The notes beneath the pieces are model-generated. The model was not told where the DNA came from, made no database searches, and saw only the letters and a list, made by a program, of their open reading frames with translations. 64,000 bases of DNA. Source: Astrothelium macrocarpum. Lineage: Eukaryota > Ascomycota > Dothideomycetes > Trypetheliales > Trypetheliaceae. Location: contig JAGEMR010000049.1 in assembly GCA_021030915.1 (NCBI GenBank), forward strand, positions 1 through 64,000, in the 5' to 3' direction. Below are positions 59,876-64,000 of the stretch, one piece after another. Numbering within the stretch: the stretch's first letter is position 1; the number at the start of each line of letters is the position of its first letter. The translations under genes and the position numbers were made by a program.

Positions 59876-62334
59876 CAGATCAACAACGTTGTAATTGGCT
59901 CAGCTGCGCACGGTCGAAAAGTCTTCTCCAGAAGTCGCATCCAGCTCTGCGAGAGTTGAATGATACTGGGCTGCTGGATTGCCGAATTGCCGCTGTATTA
60001 AAGTCAACGGAGTGTTAATACATTTGGTTTGATGCAATGAGCGTCCGTAAGTTTCGGAAGGCGGAAGCTGATCCATCCCTTTATTAAATCGGGTCTGAGG
60101 ACGGAGCCCGAGAACGAGGCACCGCCAAAATAAACCATACGCATGGCACCCAATGGCAACTCTACCACCTTCTATGCCGACGCAAATCAACCGCATAAGC
60201 GAGATACCTAGTAAGTCCAAGCAGACTACCTACGAATGACGTAAATAGGCTGGCGAGCGATTTCTACCTCTCAGCTACTAACACCTAGCCCTGCATGCAT
60301 ATTTTCACCAAAGAAGTAAGCAGCTTACGTTCGCTAGGGTAGAGAACTCGATACTTCGCACTAGTGGAATACACCTCCATTTCCATCAGAACCCAAGTGT
60401 GGTGTGTAATCAATCGTCTTTTTGTTGAAATGAAAGAAATTGTGGGAACGACGGCCCAGAAGCAACAAGCAGAAACGGCAGCTGACGTCAGTCATCGCAC
60501 CTTCGGGCGCTAATCGTCCAGGCAGTTACACCTCTTAGCTCATTATCATGCAGTCTGCCACAATATACCGAACAAGGGAGGTACCTGAGGTTGTTAGTGA
60601 TCATTGCACCGGTGCCCAATGGCGTTACTTGGCCCCGGCAGGTGTGCGGCAACGGCGTGGGGTCTTGAACACATGATCGTGCTAAGACGATAACAAAAGC
60701 AGGTAAGGCTTCCAAAACATTGGTTCTGATGCATTGGGACTAATGGATTGCCTGCATGCATCTCACGAAAAGGTCCTTCTGATTGGTAGAAGGATCCATA
60801 GAACCTCGACTACGTAGTGTGTGGATCAAAGTTTGTGGAAATTAGGTACAGGCGGTACAGCTAGGCTACTAACGGGTGAGCGAATTACACCCAACCACCT
60901 CCGGGTCCTCCGCATCGTCGACGTGCATTAGCGGTTCTCAAGTCAAAAGCAACCAATTGCTGCTCACCAAACATGTTATGTTGAATTCGGGGCGCTATGA
61001 TCTATCACAGATCCTTGAGTGAAGCTCTTCATTCGATTAAGCTTAGATGTCTTTATGTACATACTGGAACAAATGGCATCATAGGTAATAGAGGACATAA
61101 TACAGGTACGGACTGCATCGCCGTCGACGCCAGCTTAATGATAATCCTGATGAAAGGTATTGATGGCACATGCACCCTGGCTGTTGCGGCAAATATGCAA
61201 AGTCTGTATAACTGCAGTTTCTGACACTTCGTGCATAACGCGGTTGAATGGGTACAAGGTCATAGATAGGACCAACTCACAGGACTCCTCGGTTCTGTCA
61301 AGTAACAAGTCTGTACCCTTACGTGATCAGGAGCCGTCATGCGAAGTCTGATGCTTACGTCTCCTACTATTGATTGGCATAATGGCCCAATTAATTGCCT
61401 ACCGGCTGGATTAGAAGCTAATACCATAGAAAGATGGGAATGACGATCTTTTTACATGTATATGGCAAAATCAGCTGTTTGCCAGTTATCTTCGAGATGG
61501 AGCTTTCGAGTTCTCAGCCAGCCGGAAACGCATAGAATGACTCGCTAGAGAAGTTGCACGGAAGGCAATCAAAACTTGGCGATTATACTCGGCCAGCTTT
61601 CTCTGACGTGCGATGTGCTTTGGCGCACGAGTATCATGATATCTTTGTGATTTTGTCACTGAACCTGCCAGTCTGAGTGTAGGTCCTGAGGGGAGAATAC
61701 TGAAACAATATTGAGGGTCTGTAGCATCAATGGGCGTAGGTTAGAGCCTAGAGGATGCGTCTTCCACAACCTTACGATAGCAAGGATCATTTCAACTCAA
61801 AATGTCTTCTTTATCCTCGACCAAATCATTGAGCCCAAAACGAATAAGATTAGACTTATGTACATTCGCAGCCTGCTGGTGTATGGGACCCATGGCTATC
61901 TGTACGTGACACTGGTATATTTGTGAAACATTTTCTGTGTTTGCTCATAGATAGCTGGTACCTCGCTACCAAAATTCGTTTCGTTCACTATCGCCGGGTT
62001 CCTCTCCATCTCTTCGAGCAACAACTTCGCCTTCCGGGCTGTCTACGGCAACATGCAGACGGTTGGATCTAAGATGCCGCTTCGGGACACGAAAAGCAGA
62101 AGGACAACCACGGTCGATCGAATCGGATGAGGCTCACGCTGCAAGGCTCACATAAGGTGCCTTTCGGTCCCTCCTCTGCGAAAGAGCCCTAGGACATTTC
62201 CGGCGTGGGAAATTTCTGGCGAGCCTATAGACAGGTTGGAGTATGTCTCGAGTTGTTTCGGTGCTATTACTCGTAATCATAGTCCTTCCTCTCGCACCCG
62301 AATTCGTCAGCCTTGTCCAGTTCCAAAGATCATC
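59876..62334. other. 2.4-kb gap without a supportable gene
   Basis: Short frames on both strands lack domains and splice logic. A minus-strand frame at 59900-60220 abuts the preceding gene but could not be joined to it in phase. No transposon ends or RNA genes were seen. Confidence 0.4.
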
Positions 62335-63394
62335 ATGAGCCAGCCTTCCACCATACCTCTGGAAGGTCTTTCGGATCTCGCAGACACATCTCCCACAGTA
62401 GTGCGAAGCGAGCCAGCCAAACCAAATGGACCGCAAATTTCAGCGGTACCCCTGCCACACTCTATCGATGTTCCGGCTGGGTATCCTAAATTGGCGAGAA
62501 TGATGGGATTAATACCAGAGACGGCTGTGTTCCGAAGATTCAGCTTTTTAAACAAGTTGAACCTTCTTTATATGCAGGCCGAACTGAAATATTTGGAAGA
62601 GAAGCTTATAAAGTTGCAACAAAGAGACAACCGAAGTCTTGGAGACGAACAGCTGTATACACAAGATTTCTATTTTTTGAACAATCCGAGGAGAGGCAAT
62701 AACGAACAGCTGAACCTAATAATGGATATTCGAGCGAAGCTGGAAAAGTACAGTACGTATCAATTCCTGTCTCCCTTTCGAAGTCATACCATGGTGACCT
62801 AGAGCAGACACAGCGCTCATTCAGCAAGCCCAAATCCTTCCAATGAAACCTCCTAATAACTATGATCTTGACTTTCTTCAAAGGTATATCGCTTCCCCGG
62901 ATATGGGCCCTTTCACTCTCGGAGGGTCTGATGCGGAGACCTGGGGAACGGTCCACAACCCCAAGGGGCATGAGCCAGATATTGTAACATTGCTACCTCG
63001 CAAAAAGGCAGACATGTTTACAAAGATACTCATAGAAAAAGGCACAATAAAGTTTTTTGATTACGGTCTCGATCGTTTTTTGAAGCCATCGCCGGTCCAT
63101 GGTCTTGTCGGCTATGAAGAGAGCACTCTATTTCGCCTAACATATTTAACGACGACGGCGTTGGCATCGCTTCTTCCTGTCGCTTCTATCGTCGCGCTCT
63201 ACTTTGTTTCGTCAATAAAAATGAGGCTGGGTCTTATCGCAATTTTCACTGTTTTGTTGTCTTGCTCTTTGGCTTTTTTTACTTCCGCCAAACGGACCGA
63301 TATTTTCGCTTCTACTGCAGCATTCTGTGCCGTGCAAGTCGTTTTTGTCCAGGTTGGCAGTGGTACTAATGGGGGTCAGTCTTTCAACAGTTGA
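62335..63394 (+). CDS. DUF6594-family membrane protein
   Basis: Exons 62335-62752 and 62808-63394 join in phase across a 55-bp intron (EKY/NTALIQQ); 334 residues. The family pattern is clear: GYPKLARMMGLIPETAVFRR, LNLLYMQAELKYLEEKL, IRAKLEKYNTALIQQ, and DLDFLQRYIASP before a GGSDAETW block. C-terminal membrane spans follow (LASLLPVASIVALYFV, LGLIAIFTVLLSCSLAF, then STAAFCAVQVVFVQVG). The FaaxAAFcAVqVVFv ending is characteristic. Fungal DUF6594 proteins are abundant and uncharacterised. The leader before residue 50 is Pro/Ser-rich. Confidence 0.9.
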
Positions 63395-64000
63395 TCGACG
63401 AATTTCTTTGGGTAAGGGAGAAAGAAGTGGTGAACTCTTATCAAATAGGCGGGGACAGTTTCGGCAGGAAATATTACATTCTAAGATCCGTTAGCCCAGA
63501 AGAAAGGGAGATGTATATAGATTTGGTTCATTTCTGGACGGGAGTCAACCGGCGAGCTTACCTTTGGTATACACGATAATAGAACTCTGAACTTGTCAGG
63601 CTGGCGGTTGACTGCCTTGATCGAGCTAGCGGATAATTGCCCGGAGAAGACAATGCAAGAAATGCAGATTTCGGTTTACTTTTGTAAATAATAGATGGAG
63701 CGCTATGCATCTGCTTTATTTGTCGTGCCGCATGAGCCAGCATTGCCGGCTTGCCCAGTTTCTACATCAGCATCAGGAGGGGAGCTGGCGGAAGGAGGCG
63801 CGGATGTCGGACTTCTAATTGTTTTCGATGCACATCTTGAACAGTTTCCGCATGGAAAGTTGCACTTTGCATTGCGGCCCTGGGATTGCATTGCTATGGT
63901 GACAATATTGCCATAGCGAATCCCAAACTCACCTTGGACTCTGTCTGTACTTGGATCGGATTTAGGAAGTAGGGAGTTGAGTTGAGTACAATACCCACCA
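63395..64000. other. Right edge of window, possible minus-strand gene entering
   Basis: Near 63703-63891 a minus-strand frame has a Cys cluster (KCNFPCGNCSRCASK) and a Ser/Pro-rich tail. An intron-like GTGAGT...ATAG lies just upstream (about 63894-63932), so the 3' part of a gene that starts beyond the window is possible. Evidence is too thin to call it. Confidence 0.25.

Noticed and set aside
63391..63579. Plus-strand frame just after the DUF6594 gene
   Set aside because: It overlaps the stop of the previous gene by a few bases in another frame and has no recognisable domain or start context.
1..64000. tRNA genes, rRNA genes or CRISPR arrays
   Set aside because: No B-box-like GGTTCRANNCC with a matching A-box, no rRNA segments and no regularly spaced direct repeats were seen; CRISPR is not expected in a fungal genome.

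Overview
The window reads as nuclear DNA of a filamentous ascomycete (Pezizomycotina). Genes carry short introns (44 to 171 bp) with GTAAGT/GTATGT-type donors. The families seen are typical of that group: fungal NACHT/STAND proteins, a PTH11/rhodopsin-like receptor, DUF6594, an NRPS-like A-T-TE enzyme, a spherulin-4 glycoside hydrolase and a Mnr2-type CorA transporter. The first ~925 bases are almost pure A/T, as in RIP-mutated or AT-isochore DNA. I cannot fix class or genus from sequence alone. Exon joins were worked out by hand from splice signals and reading phase.

Layout. 1-6 kb: AT-rich block, a 19-bp minisatellite, and two divergent genes for membrane proteins of unknown function. 6.7-16.7 kb: conserved gene block with a secreted GH43 enzyme, a RED-like splicing protein, the proteasome beta-5 subunit (PRE2), a Hep59/Tls1-like splicing protein and a CorA/Mnr2 Mg2+ transporter. 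17.6-20.7 kb: an intact NACHT protein. 22.3-34.0 kb: a giant (~2,900-residue) multi-membrane-span protein ending in a PelF-like GT4 glycosyltransferase, divergently paired with a spherulin-4 (GH135, Sph3-like) hydrolase. These are two of the components that define the galactosaminogalactan (GAG) exopolysaccharide locus of Aspergillus. The first exon of the giant gene carries a 4-bp tandem duplication that breaks its frame.

35-54 kb looks like a secondary-metabolite cluster. It holds an MCT-type transporter, a GFA-domain protein, an alpha/beta hydrolase, an NRPS-like A-T-TE synthetase divergent from an AusD-like methyltransferase, a PTH11-like membrane protein, a 2-oxoglutarate/Fe(II) oxygenase, a secreted SnoaL-like protein and a DHA1 drug/polyamine-type transporter. 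A plausible division of labour is scaffold formation (A-T-TE), tailoring (methyltransferase, oxygenase, perhaps SnoaL-like and hydrolase) and export (MFS).

54-64 kb is gene-poor. It has a decayed NACHT pseudogene in which the Walker A motif is deleted, two genes with retropepsin-like folds (one ending in 14-residue repeats), several degenerate tandem repeats and a DUF6594 membrane protein. No tRNA, rRNA, CRISPR array or complete transposon was found.
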